Shown: one piece after another, positions 1-8,209 of the stretch
Position numbering within the stretch: the stretch's first letter is position 1
Layout of the letters: the number at the start of each line of letters is the position of its first letter
DNA from: an uncultured Pantoea sp.
GTDB lineage: Bacteria; Pseudomonadota; Gammaproteobacteria; Enterobacterales; Enterobacteriaceae
Assembly: GCA_913778495.1 (NCBI GenBank)
Contig: CAJYVD010000039.1
Coordinates: 112,572-176,571 of the forward strand
Length of the DNA stretch: 64,000 bases
Direction: 5' to 3'
Notes under the pieces: model-generated
What the model saw: the letters and a program-made list of their open reading frames with translations, nothing else
Database searches by the model: none
Told to the model about the DNA's origin: nothing
Program-made: the position numbers and the translations under genes

Positions 1-160
1 ATGGGGATTTTCCTGTCTGAGGTGGCGACGAGGCGTCGGCACAAAGGGAACATTACTCAGCAAATGGTTACGCTGGTTATTATTTTGTTAACCATTTGTA
101 TATAGCACGTTGGCGAAGGGAAACGCGGCGGGAATTGTCAGCGAGTGATTCGGGCTGTAA

Positions 161-186
161 GCAGGCGTGTCGCTGCGCACGCCTGC
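161..186 (-). terminator. Hairpin downstream of the nucleoside hydrolase gene
   Basis: A 9-bp perfect stem (161-169 with 178-186) and an 8-nt loop lie just beyond the hydrolase stop codon. The U-tract expected on the minus strand is weak, so this is a possible rather than a clear intrinsic terminator. I recognise nothing else in positions 1-196. Confidence 0.4.
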
Positions 187-196
187 GCGCGTAGCT

Positions 197-1180
197 TTAG
201 CCCGTGAAGTCGTTTAGCGCCTGTTCAATCAGCGCAAGCAGCAGGGGATTATTGACGCTCTGCATCACGTGTACCAGCGCGCCGGTGTCAGGCGGAATGC
301 CCACGTCCAGGCGCAGCGGCGGACGGTAGCGCCAACTTTTGCCGCGCGTGGCACCCGGGCGCAGTTCAATATCGACATAATAATCCACGCCGTCTGCCAC
401 GCGCTGATTCAGCAGCCAGGCCACCACCAGCGCATCGTGGATCCAGCAGCCGGGCAGATGGCGCGTGCGGATTGAATAGTCGATCCACGGTCGCAGCGTG
501 TCGCGCACAAACTGCGACAGCGGATGATCGCTGGCCGTCAGGCGCTGCAGATCCTGATGCGTCATCAGCGTCTGCGTGGTGGCATCCATCGGCACCAGCG
601 TAATGGTGGCGCCGCTGTGCAATACCTGATGCGCCGCCTCCGGATCCAGGCCAAAGTTGGTGTCTTTAATGTAATCATCCAGGGCAAATACGCCGCCCAT
701 AATGACGATCTCCGCCACCGCATCCGCCATCTGCGGATAGCGCTGCAGCGCCAGCGCCACGTTGGTCAACGGGCCAATCGCCACCAGGGTAAACTCGCCG
801 GGATGATCGCAAATCAGTTGCCCCATCGCGCCAGCCGCATCATAGCCGTCCGCCGCCGTGAGTTCAGGCTCACGCACTCCGTGCCATAGCGCATTAAGCG
901 AATCGTCAAGCACGCCATCCAGCCGTGCGCGCCAGGGCGCCGGATCTTCGCGCAGCGCCTGTAGCGCCCCCTGCACCACCGGCACCGTGCAACCGAGACG
1001 GCGAAACAGATCTTTTACCACCCGCACGCCCACGGCGCTCGGCGTATTGCCGGTGACGGTGGTGACCAGCTCGACGTTGAGCGAAGGCGCGGCCAGCGCC
1101 AGCGCCAACGCCAGGCCGTCATCGGTGTTGGCACCGGGAATACCGTTGCCCGGATCGCAATCAATAATCAGTCTTTTCAT
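197..1180 (-). CDS. Nucleoside hydrolase (inosine/uridine-preferring family)
   Basis: Predicted to cleave the N-glycosidic bond of ribonucleosides, giving base and ribose in the cytoplasm. The N-terminus reads IIDCDPGN..NTDDGLALAL, a version of the Ca2+-binding DxDPxxDD loop of this family with about six to eight extra residues between the two Asp clusters. The later VAIGPLTNVALAL and IMGG segments are also family hallmarks. The ATG at 1180 places the Asp loop at the usual distance from the N-terminus. A GTG at 1219 would overlap the upstream gene and add 13 atypical residues. It is the last gene of an MFS-LacI-hydrolase operon, 17 bp after the regulator, which suggests nucleoside salvage. 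The exact substrate is not visible from sequence. Confidence 0.88.
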   Translation of the reverse strand: MKRLIIDCDPGNGIPGANTDDGLALALALAAPSLNVELVTTVTGNTPSAVGVRVVKDLFRRLGCTVPVVQGALQALREDPAPWRARLDGVLDDSLNALWHGVREPELTAADGYDAAGAMGQLICDHPGEFTLVAIGPLTNVALALQRYPQMADAVAEIVIMGGVFALDDYIKDTNFGLDPEAAHQVLHSGATITLVPMDATTQTLMTHQDLQRLTASDHPLSQFVRDTLRPWIDYSIRTRHLPGCWIHDALVVAWLLNQRVADGVDYYVDIELRPGATRGKSWRYRPPLRLDVGIPPDTGALVHVMQSVNNPLLLALIEQALNDFTG

Positions 1181-1197
1181 TACGTTATCGTTAATTA

Positions 1198-2211
1198 TTA
1201 GGTAGACGGGCAGCCGCACGACTCGCCGATTTCCAGCAGATGCGGAAATTCAGCGACGCGGGCGTCGCCGCTGCTCTCTTTGAGCATTTGGATCGCGCAG
1301 CGCGCCATGTCACGCAGCGGTTGACGCACGGTGGTGAGCCTCGGCACATGGAAACTCGCCTGCTCGGTCCCGTTAAAGCACACCAGCGCCACATCCTGCG
1401 GCACGCGCAAGCCGTGTTCAGCCAGCGCCCGGATACAGCCAATCGCCTGCCCTTCATTGCTGGTAAACAGCGCGCGCGGCACGCGTCCGCTGGCGATCAT
1501 GCGTTGGGCCGCATCGTAGCCGCCCTGCCGCGAATAGCTGGCGGGAAAAATCAGCGCCTCATCCACCGATAATCCGTGCGCCGTCATGGCATCGCGCCAG
1601 CCGTGAATACGATCCTGCGCGTTGAACATGTGTAAGGGACCACTGATGATGCCCACCTGCTGATAGCCGTGGCTGAGCAAGTGCGCGGTGACCTGACGTG
1701 CGGCTTCGCGTTCATTTACCCGCAGCATATTGACGCCGGGGCGCGGCTCCACGCGATCCAGCATCACCAGCGGCGTACCGCTGGCCTGAATCAGATCGAT
1801 GTAGGGATGGCGATCCACGCTGGTATAGAACAGCCCGTCAACCTGACGGTTCAGCAGCCCTTGAATCAGTTCCAGCTCGCGCTGGCGATCGTCGCCCGCG
1901 TCGCCCAGCAGCATCACGTGACCGTGGTTCAGTGACTCCTGCAGCAGCATATGCGCCATTGAGGCGACAAACGGATTGTTGATGTTCGGCACCACCAGGC
2001 CAAAGGTCTTGGTACTGCCTGAAGCCAGGGCGCGCGCCACGGCGTTGGGCCGATAGCCGGTCTGCTGAATCGCCGCCAGCACGCGCTGGCGCGTGGCTTC
2101 TGCCACCGGGCGCGGACCGTTGTTGATCACGTAGCTCACCACGGCCACTGAGGTGCCAGCAACTTTTGCGACGTCGCTGCGCGTGACGGTGCCGCTGGGG
2201 GATTTCGCCAA
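1198..2211 (-). CDS. LacI-family transcriptional regulator
   Basis: 337 aa. The N-terminal LacI helix-turn-helix (about residues 8-60, TRSDVAKVAGTSVAVVSYVI) is followed by a hinge helix (RPNAVARALASG) and a periplasmic-binding-protein-like effector domain starting at about residue 68 (TFGLVVPNINNPF). It lies between the MFS transporter and the nucleoside hydrolase on the same strand, so it probably acts as the local repressor of this operon with a nucleoside or sugar effector. The 18-bp palindrome with a central CG at 3940-3957 is the best candidate operator. Family assignment is firm; effector and operator are inferred. Confidence 0.9.
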   Translation of the reverse strand: MAKSPSGTVTRSDVAKVAGTSVAVVSYVINNGPRPVAEATRQRVLAAIQQTGYRPNAVARALASGSTKTFGLVVPNINNPFVASMAHMLLQESLNHGHVMLLGDAGDDRQRELELIQGLLNRQVDGLFYTSVDRHPYIDLIQASGTPLVMLDRVEPRPGVNMLRVNEREAARQVTAHLLSHGYQQVGIISGPLHMFNAQDRIHGWRDAMTAHGLSVDEALIFPASYSRQGGYDAAQRMIASGRVPRALFTSNEGQAIGCIRALAEHGLRVPQDVALVCFNGTEQASFHVPRLTTVRQPLRDMARCAIQMLKESSGDARVAEFPHLLEIGESCGCPST

Positions 2212-2291
2212 TGCCTTGCCTCCTGCTTATGCATAAAACCACCGGTCGAGACGCCGAGCCGGTGGCGGAAATCACTGTGCCGTGGTGCGCG

Positions 2292-3680
2292 TTAGATCGC
2301 GTCTTCCGGCAGATTTAAATCGCGCCCGCGCGTTTCCGGCGCCACAAACGTGGTCAAAAAACCGATGCTGGCCATCAGCGTGAAGTAGACGGCGATGGCC
2401 CACCAGTGTCCGGTATAGGCCAAGAGCGCTGAGGCCACCAGCGGCGCCGTGCCGCCGGAGAGAATCGAGCCCAGCTCTTTCGCCACCGCCATTTTGGTGT
2501 AACGGTGCTTCACGCCAAACATTTCTACGCCCCAGGCGGCCTGCACGCCAAAAATGCCCAGCGAGGCCAGCGCCATGCCGACCACCATCACGGCGATCAC
2601 TGTCGTGGGATCGCGGCTATCCATGAGCGAGAAGGCAGGCCAGGCATAGATCATCAGCAGCAGACAGAAACCCCGATAGGTGACGCGGCGGCCGATGCGA
2701 TCAGAGAGCCAGCCAGCAAAAGGAATGATCAAAAAGCCCAGCAGCGAGGCAATAAATACCGCCGTGGTGGGCACCGACTTATCGATCATCAACACCTTGG
2801 CGACATAGCCCACGATAAAGCCCTGCGCTAAATAAGAGGGGCCGTTTTCGCCAATGCGCAGGCCAACCATGGTCCAGAACGCACGGCTGCGCTGCCAAAA
2901 ACCGCGCGTGTCGTGCGCGTGCTGCGCCTGCTGGAGCGTGGCGCTGCGCGCCGCCTGCAGTTCAGCCTGCTGCCGCTCAAACACCGGCGTTTCGCGCAGA
3001 TGACGTCGGATCCACAGCGCCACAGCCGCGATCAGCACGCTGCTAAGGAACGGAATGCGCCAGCCCCACGCCAGCAGCGTGGTTTTATCCATCTGGATCA
3101 CCGCAAGCCACACCAGCGAGGCGATCAACGTGCCGCTGTTAGAGCCGAGTGCAATCACCGATGACACCAGCCCGCGACGCGCGACAGGCGCATACTCGCC
3201 CAGCATCACCGTGCCGCCGGAGAGTTCCGCTCCCGCGCCCAGCCCCTGCGTAAATCGCAGCAGCACCAGACACGCGGGCGCCCACACGCCAATCGTCGCA
3301 TAGGAGGGAATCAGGCCTATCAGGGTGGTGGAGGCGCCCATCAGGATGATAGTGCTGATCATCACCACTTTTCGGCCCTTACGGTCGCCGATCCAGCCAA
3401 ACAGCAGCGCGCCGATCGGCCGCGCGATAAAGCCCACAGACCAGGTTGCAAAGCTGGAGAGCAGCGCCATGGCGGGGGTTGCATTGGGGAAAAAGACATC
3501 GCCGAAAATAATGCCTGCGGCCAGACCATAGAGGGCAAAATCCGCGTATTCCATCGCGGTGCCAAGCCAGCAGGAGAAGGTGGCGCGCCAAAAATCCTGG
3601 CGTCCGGCGGGTGTTTCGAGCCGCGCATCGGCGGCGGAGGTGGCTGCAGCGTGTTGCGTAACGGAGCGTTGAACCGTCAT
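2292..3680 (-). CDS. MFS transporter of the metabolite:H+ symporter (MHS) type
   Basis: About 462 aa with some twelve hydrophobic segments. The loop motifs FGWIGDRKGRKVV and AGWLSDRIGRRV are the repeated MFS loop 2-3/8-9 signatures, and the overall pattern fits the MHS subfamily (ShiA/ProP/KgtP relatives). The ATG at 3680 is chosen because AGGGA lies about 7 bases upstream; an upstream in-frame extension to 3779 looks non-coding. It is the first gene of the operon with the LacI regulator and nucleoside hydrolase, so import of a nucleoside or related metabolite is likely. The MHS family also carries organic acids and betaines, so the substrate is uncertain. Confidence 0.85.
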   Translation of the reverse strand: MTVQRSVTQHAAATSAADARLETPAGRQDFWRATFSCWLGTAMEYADFALYGLAAGIIFGDVFFPNATPAMALLSSFATWSVGFIARPIGALLFGWIGDRKGRKVVMISTIILMGASTTLIGLIPSYATIGVWAPACLVLLRFTQGLGAGAELSGGTVMLGEYAPVARRGLVSSVIALGSNSGTLIASLVWLAVIQMDKTTLLAWGWRIPFLSSVLIAAVALWIRRHLRETPVFERQQAELQAARSATLQQAQHAHDTRGFWQRSRAFWTMVGLRIGENGPSYLAQGFIVGYVAKVLMIDKSVPTTAVFIASLLGFLIIPFAGWLSDRIGRRVTYRGFCLLLMIYAWPAFSLMDSRDPTTVIAVMVVGMALASLGIFGVQAAWGVEMFGVKHRYTKMAVAKELGSILSGGTAPLVASALLAYTGHWWAIAVYFTLMASIGFLTTFVAPETRGRDLNLPEDAI

Positions 3681-4181
3681 AACCGTGTCCCTGAGAGAAG
3701 TAGATACAGTAAACGCCCATCCGTGGGTCGGTTCCCTCACAACAAGCGGAACTCCCCGGTGGCGACGTTCGTAAGGCAAACTGGATGAAGTTAAGGAATT
3801 CCCTGGTGTTGGAATTCGCTGATTTGCCGCTGTTTGTCGATGTTAAAATCATCGATCGCATTAACACGGCAAATGAAACTACGCCATCGTATGCCCGGTA
3901 ACGTCTGTAGCACCGCGAGTCATCACTGTGTACACAGTGTATCTACGCGCGTAGATAAATCAAGCAGACGATGCAAATTTAGGCATAATTTTTATGCCTA
4001 AAAAATATCACCAATAATTAGTTATTACTAATCATCATGTTAAATAAAACAGATTGTAGGCAGCGATTGGGTGCGCCACGGAATTAAACAAGAATACTTA
4101 TCATTAAGATGTTCTTCCCGCTCAACTTCATCGCGCACTTTTTGCCATAACTTAGTTAAGTTTTTATGACAAATGGAAAAC
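3681..4181. other. Long AT-rich intergenic/regulatory region
   Basis: No convincing gene is seen in these 500 bases. The region lies upstream of the minus-strand MFS operon and downstream of the minus-strand beta-propeller gene. It holds two abutting perfect palindromes (3924-3957) and an AT-rich stretch (about 3960-4170). The promoter of the MFS operon must lie here, but I could not place its -10/-35 with confidence. Confidence 0.5.
3924..3957. promoter_or_regulatory. Two adjacent perfect palindromes, candidate operators
   Basis: Positions 3924-3939 are a perfect 16-bp palindrome (CACTGTGTACACAGTG) and 3940-3957 a perfect 18-bp palindrome (TATCTACGCGCGTAGATA). They touch with no spacer. The second has the central CG typical of LacI-family operators. 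They lie about 250-280 bp upstream of the MFS start, and no divergent gene is present on the plus strand. Assignment to the local LacI regulator is inference; the first palindrome could bind a different dimeric regulator. Confidence 0.6.
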
Positions 4182-4211
4182 GCGGCGTCACAAGGGCCCG
4201 CTCGACGCCGC
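4182..4211 (-). terminator. Probable terminator of the beta-propeller gene
   Basis: An 8-bp perfect stem GCGGCGTC/GACGCCGC (4182-4189 with 4204-4211) with a 14-nt loop. On the minus strand it is followed by GTTTTCCATTT. It lies 18 bp beyond the stop codon at 4229. Confidence 0.55.
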
Positions 4212-4228
4212 ATCAAGCGGCAGCCGCC

Positions 4229-5179
4229 TCAATGCAGGCTAAAGTAGCTCAGTGCGTCGCAGCCTGCGCCCGCCTGCGGGACCGCGATCACCTTCATCTC
4301 GGCGAGATCGATCACGCTCAGCGCGCCCTCCTCTTCATGGGCGATCAGCAGCGTGCGGTTATCCTCACTGAAACAGCCTTCGGTGGGCGAGTTTGCCACC
4401 TCAATGTCGCCCAACGGATTGAGCAGATCGTCAAAAAGCGTCACCACGGGCTCACCGGCGCCCATCGCCACCAGCCGATCGCCGTTCGCGCTAAAACGTA
4501 CCTGGTGGCAGGGCTGCTGATGGCCCGTCAGCAGAATACGCTGGCGCACGCGGTGGCTTTGGCGATCCACCACGTAGAGCTGCGGCGCGTCCGCCGCACA
4601 CGCCACCAAATAAGGGTGCTTGGGCGAAGCGGCAATCCCGGCGATCGGCCCCGCCAGCAGAATATTATCAATAATGCGCCCCTCCGCTTCGCACAAATCC
4701 AGTACCGTGATGCTGGCGTCTGCGTGATTTTCGGTAAACAGTTTGCGACCGCTGGGCGAGAGGCTCAACCGGTGTGCATGATGCGCGGGCAGCGGAATGA
4801 TTTTTTCCAGCCGATCGGTCTGCGGATCGATCACCGCCACCGACGCGCTGCCTTCACAGCAGAAATAGACTTTACCGTCACGGCCTAACTGGCCGCTGTG
4901 CGGCCCGCGCAGCGGCGTTAAATCGACATAGCCCGCCACGTCCCGCGCGCGCAAATCGATAATCGCCAGCGCGTGGCGCCCCGACGACGCGCCGTGATGC
5001 GACGCGTCATGCGCTAAGGTGACATAGGCCTTTTCCAGCGCGGGCAGCATCAGCAACTGTTGCGGACGCGGCGGCAGCGCGTTAAGCACCTGTTGAATGG
5101 CAAAAGTTTCGGGATGCAGAAACAAGACGCGATTGCCCTGCCGATCGACCGCCAGTAAGCCACGATGAGGGTGCGACAT
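4229..5179 (-). CDS. Beta-propeller protein (YncE/lactonase-like, YVTN repeats)
   Basis: About 316 aa made of repeated blades of the type ..LAIIDLRARDVAGYVDL.., ..VAVIDPQTDRLEKIIPL.. and ..ITVLDLCEAEGRIID.., typical of YVTN/YncE-like seven-bladed propellers. No signal peptide or membrane segment is evident from the chosen start, so it looks cytoplasmic. The ATG at 5179 is supported by a strong AAGGAGG about 6 bases upstream; longer in-frame starts lack this. The gene stands alone between two long intergenic regions. The family is clear, but the ligand or reaction cannot be told; 6-phosphogluconolactonase-like activity is only one option. Confidence 0.75.
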   Translation of the reverse strand: MSHPHRGLLAVDRQGNRVLFLHPETFAIQQVLNALPPRPQQLLMLPALEKAYVTLAHDASHHGASSGRHALAIIDLRARDVAGYVDLTPLRGPHSGQLGRDGKVYFCCEGSASVAVIDPQTDRLEKIIPLPAHHAHRLSLSPSGRKLFTENHADASITVLDLCEAEGRIIDNILLAGPIAGIAASPKHPYLVACAADAPQLYVVDRQSHRVRQRILLTGHQQPCHQVRFSANGDRLVAMGAGEPVVTLFDDLLNPLGDIEVANSPTEGCFSEDNRTLLIAHEEEGALSVIDLAEMKVIAVPQAGAGCDALSYFSLH

Positions 5180-5592
5180 AGTGCCTCCTTTTTCTGAATA
5201 CGCAGGTTTAAGCGTAGCTAACCGCTGACAATGCGGCACGATCGGCTATCAGGCCAGCAGAAATTACAGCGTTGATAACGTCTGGTCGTCCGGGATTGTG
5301 CCGCGCAATACGCGCGCATTCGCCCCTGCTTATCATTTTGTTAGGATTAATCCTGGTGGCTTAAAATAAAAACGTTAGCCAGAGATTACGTTATTCGCGT
5401 TTATTTTTATTCATAACGGCATCTTCATTATCCGTTTTATCTGAAAGCAAAAAAAAGACATAGCCATGACGCGCAGAATACTTTATTAAGCTGTTGTCAG
5501 TCTGAATTACACACAGCCGCAAGGACAGACCAGGCGCTTATGACGCCAGCATCAGGGACATTGCCACCCTAATTACAATAATCAGGTGCAAC
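5180..5592. other. AT-rich intergenic region upstream of the glycosyltransferase gene
   Basis: No coding sequence is supported here. Divergent promoters for the beta-propeller gene (minus) and the glycosyltransferase (plus) are expected. A perfect 12-bp palindrome AGGATTAATCCT sits at 5343-5354. It resembles an RcsAB box but is one base longer in the centre than the usual spacing. Confidence 0.4.
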
Positions 5593-6621
5593 ATGAATAA
5601 AAATCGCCTCGAACCCGCGCGTGCGCTCTGGCACGGCTGGAAACGTCTCGCGTTTACAAGTCAAACTTTATTTCAAAGAAAGCAATACGTTACATGCTGC
5701 GCGCCCGAGTATCAGCCGGACGAGGAAGAGAATCTGGTGCTCTACTCCGCAGAAAAAACGCTGCCGCCTATTCCCAAGAAAATCTGGATGTATTGGGATA
5801 ATGAAAATTTACCGCTTTCGCTGCGATTAAATATAGAAAAGCTGCGGAAGGATAATGCCGATCATGATGTTTACGTTTTAAATCGGATGACGGTAAAAGA
5901 AGTCTTACCTGACTTTATATTTACCTCCAGCCAATTAACGGCGCAGCAAAAAAGCGAAGTCATTCGCCTGGAATTATTATTACGCTATGGCGGCATTGCG
6001 ATTGATTGCCATACCTTCTTGTTTGAAGACCTAACGTGGGTACACCGTGCACACGCAGCACGCGCCATGGATGTTATTGGGTATTACAACGCCGCCTTCA
6101 CCGTGAATTACCTGGCGCCGGTGATGGAGAGCGGCTTTATTGCCGCCGCGCCGAATAATCCTTTTATTCGTGAATGGCAGAAGCATTATGCGCCGATTAA
6201 GCATCTGGGAGCGAAAAACTATTATCACGAACTGAGCAAGCGCGACGACTTTGTCCTGCTGACGCAGCAGATCGCCGATCCGCAACAGCACCTCGGCGCG
6301 CTCGCGCAGCAGGTCGCGATGCGGGAGTATCGTCGCGTGAATCTTTCGCTACGCAAAGGGGCCGCCCACGGCTGGCTGTACCCGCAGCTGCGCGGCGGAA
6401 GCAGTCAGACCCTTGCCCGCGCAGTGCTGTTCAACCTGCGACCGGCGACGCCGCCGCCGGCGATCGCGCTCAGCGGTGAGGATCGGCAATATCTCGATTT
6501 TAACCTGCGCATCGGCAATTACAGCCGCCATAGCCTGCTGGGTGCGATGATGCAGGCGCAGCGCGGCACGGTTAAAACTAGCGTTATCCCTCCGCAAAGC
6601 GCGCGCGTAACCAATGGATAA
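5593..6621 (+). CDS. Capsular-polysaccharide-type glycosyltransferase (GT32-like)
   Basis: 342 aa. PKKIWMYWDN at about residues 61-70 and RYGGIAIDCH at 131-140 match the start and the Asp-containing nucleotide-sugar/metal motif of the capsular polysaccharide synthesis family (Gly_transf_sug/Caps_synth). The usual DxD appears as a single Asp followed by Cys-His, so the metal site may be unusual. No signal peptide is seen; it is probably cytoplasmic or membrane-associated. AGGTG lies 5 bases upstream of the ATG. It is not inside a capsule cluster. Its 5' half is AT-richer than neighbouring genes, hinting at transfer. Its 3' end overlaps the convergent LysR gene by 38 bp. Confidence 0.78.
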   Translation: MNKNRLEPARALWHGWKRLAFTSQTLFQRKQYVTCCAPEYQPDEEENLVLYSAEKTLPPIPKKIWMYWDNENLPLSLRLNIEKLRKDNADHDVYVLNRMTVKEVLPDFIFTSSQLTAQQKSEVIRLELLLRYGGIAIDCHTFLFEDLTWVHRAHAARAMDVIGYYNAAFTVNYLAPVMESGFIAAAPNNPFIREWQKHYAPIKHLGAKNYYHELSKRDDFVLLTQQIADPQQHLGALAQQVAMREYRRVNLSLRKGAAHGWLYPQLRGGSSQTLARAVLFNLRPATPPPAIALSGEDRQYLDFNLRIGNYSRHSLLGAMMQAQRGTVKTSVIPPQSARVTNG

Positions 6622-7507
6622 ACGTGGTCACCGCACGCGGAACCTGCGCGGCGTAGGGCCGGATGACCCACAGCCGATCGGCAAACGCATCCACCGCCTG
6701 CCACTGCGGCAGCACGCGCTGGAGCGTGCCTGCCGTTAGCGCCGCGTGGGCGCTAAAATCGGGCAGCATGGCGATGCCGATGCCCTGCAGCGCCGCATCG
6801 CGAATCGATTCGCTGTTGTTGGTGGCGAAGTTACCGGCGATGCGCACCTGCACGGTTTCACTGCTGCCGTTGACGCGGCAAAAGCGCCACTGCGGCGCCT
6901 CCAGCCCACGCGGATAATACAGGCAGTTATGCTGCGCCAGCGCGTCCGGCGTGGCCGGCATACCGAACTGCGCAAGGTAAGCGGGTGACGCCACCAGCAG
7001 CGCGCGCGTCTCGCACAGCGGCAGCGCGACGTAGGTTTCGGGCAGATTCTGGCTGTGACGAATGGCGAGATCAAAGCCTTCGCTGGCGGGCGACACCAGC
7101 CGATCGGTGACATCCAGTTGCAGCCGCACCTGCGGGTACTCACGCAGGAAATCGCCCACCATCGGCACCAGCTGCTGCCGGGCAAAGGCGACGGGTGCGG
7201 TGACGCGCACCACGCCGCGCACCGGACCGGCCTCGTCACGCACGCTGAAAAAACTCTGCGCAATGCGGGCGAACGGCTCGCGCAGGTCTTCCACCAGTTT
7301 CTCGCCCGCTGAGGTCAGCCGCACGCTGCGCGTGGTGCGCTGCACCAGCGACACGCCGGCCATCTCCTCCAGTTCTTTAATTTTTTGGCTCATTGCCGCT
7401 TTGCTGACGTCCAGTCGCTCTGCCGCGCGGGTAAAACTGCCCGCCTCGGCCAGCACGGTGAGCCAATGTAGATGCACCCACAGGGTATCGGTTTTCATCA
7501 TCGTCAT
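6584..7507 (-). CDS. LysR-family transcriptional regulator
   Basis: 307 aa. The N-terminal winged HTH (about residues 10-65: LHWLTVLAEAGSFTRAAERLDVS..AAMSQKIKELEE) and the effector domain (about 95-300) follow the LysR plan of the subgroup acting on small acids, quinones or aldehydes. It is divergent from a tautomerase gene 106 bp away, the usual arrangement for a LysR regulator and its target. Three in-frame ATGs lie within the first four codons (7507, 7501, 7498) and no strong ribosome binding site decides between them. The 3' end overlaps the glycosyltransferase tail to tail. Confidence 0.88.
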   Translation of the reverse strand: MTMMKTDTLWVHLHWLTVLAEAGSFTRAAERLDVSKAAMSQKIKELEEMAGVSLVQRTTRSVRLTSAGEKLVEDLREPFARIAQSFFSVRDEAGPVRGVVRVTAPVAFARQQLVPMVGDFLREYPQVRLQLDVTDRLVSPASEGFDLAIRHSQNLPETYVALPLCETRALLVASPAYLAQFGMPATPDALAQHNCLYYPRGLEAPQWRFCRVNGSSETVQVRIAGNFATNNSESIRDAALQGIGIAMLPDFSAHAALTAGTLQRVLPQWQAVDAFADRLWVIRPYAAQVPRAVTTFIHWLRARFAEG

Positions 7508-7613
7508 CGCAATTGTTCAAAATAATAAATAATCAATTCAGCCTGCGCGCTTTTTCTTTATGGCGTCAGGCGGCAGCATAACGACATGACACAGCACCAC
7601 ACGAGGAAATGCC

Positions 7614-8003
7614 ATGCCACTGCTAACGTTTGATGTTATTGAAGGGCGCTCGCCCGACCAGATTCGCACGCTGCTGGACGCCGCGCACCGCGCGGTCTTA
7701 ACCGCCTTTAACGTACCGGCACGCGATCGCTACCAAATTGTTCACGAAAACAAAGCTTACCAGATGGTGTTTCAGGATACAGGCCTGGGTTTCACGCGCA
7801 GCACCGATCTGGTGATGGTGCGGGTTTACACCAGCCCGCGCAGTGAGGCGCAGAAAACGCGCTTTATGGCCGAACTGGCGCGCGAGCTGCACACGCACTG
7901 CGGCGTTGCCGGCAGCGATGTAATGATCAGCTTTATCACTAATGACAAAGGCGACTGGAGCTTTGCCGACGGCGAAGCGCAGTATCTGACCGGCGCGCTG
8001 TAA
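7614..8003 (+). CDS. Tautomerase-family protein (4-oxalocrotonate tautomerase superfamily)
   Basis: 129 aa. After removal of Met the protein starts with Pro, the catalytic general base of the superfamily (MPLLTFDVIEGRS). The length fits the longer, YusQ-like fused-type tautomerases rather than the 60-residue forms. GAGGAAA lies 6-7 bases upstream of the ATG. It is divergent from the LysR gene, which probably controls it. The substrate is unknown; keto-enol tautomerisation of a small aromatic or dicarboxylic compound is inferred from family membership only. A GC-rich hairpin without a U-tract follows at 8022-8047. Confidence 0.82.
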   Translation: MPLLTFDVIEGRSPDQIRTLLDAAHRAVLTAFNVPARDRYQIVHENKAYQMVFQDTGLGFTRSTDLVMVRVYTSPRSEAQKTRFMAELARELHTHCGVAGSDVMISFITNDKGDWSFADGEAQYLTGAL

Positions 8004-8209
8004 GCGCCGTTTCGTTCACCGGGCCGCGCCAGCCGGCGGCTGCGGCCAGGCAAAACTGGACTCCCCACCCGCGCGATCTTTGCACCGCACGCGGTATCCG
8101 CACAAATGTGATCGGCTGTATTGCAGCCGTGTGACACTCCAGATAGATTGGCGCCAAAGAGGGGCCGACGGCATCCGGACCGTGTCACCGCTAATTGTGA
8201 GGATCAACG

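Noticed and set aside
4166-4888. A 240-codon plus-strand frame over the beta-propeller gene
   Set aside because: The minus-strand gene has a strong ribosome binding site and blade repeats; the other frame does not look like protein.
7511-7538. An AATTG...CAATT inverted repeat in the LysR/tautomerase gap as a LysR site
   Set aside because: The half-sites are 18 bases apart and do not give a convincing T-N11-A box, so it was not annotated.
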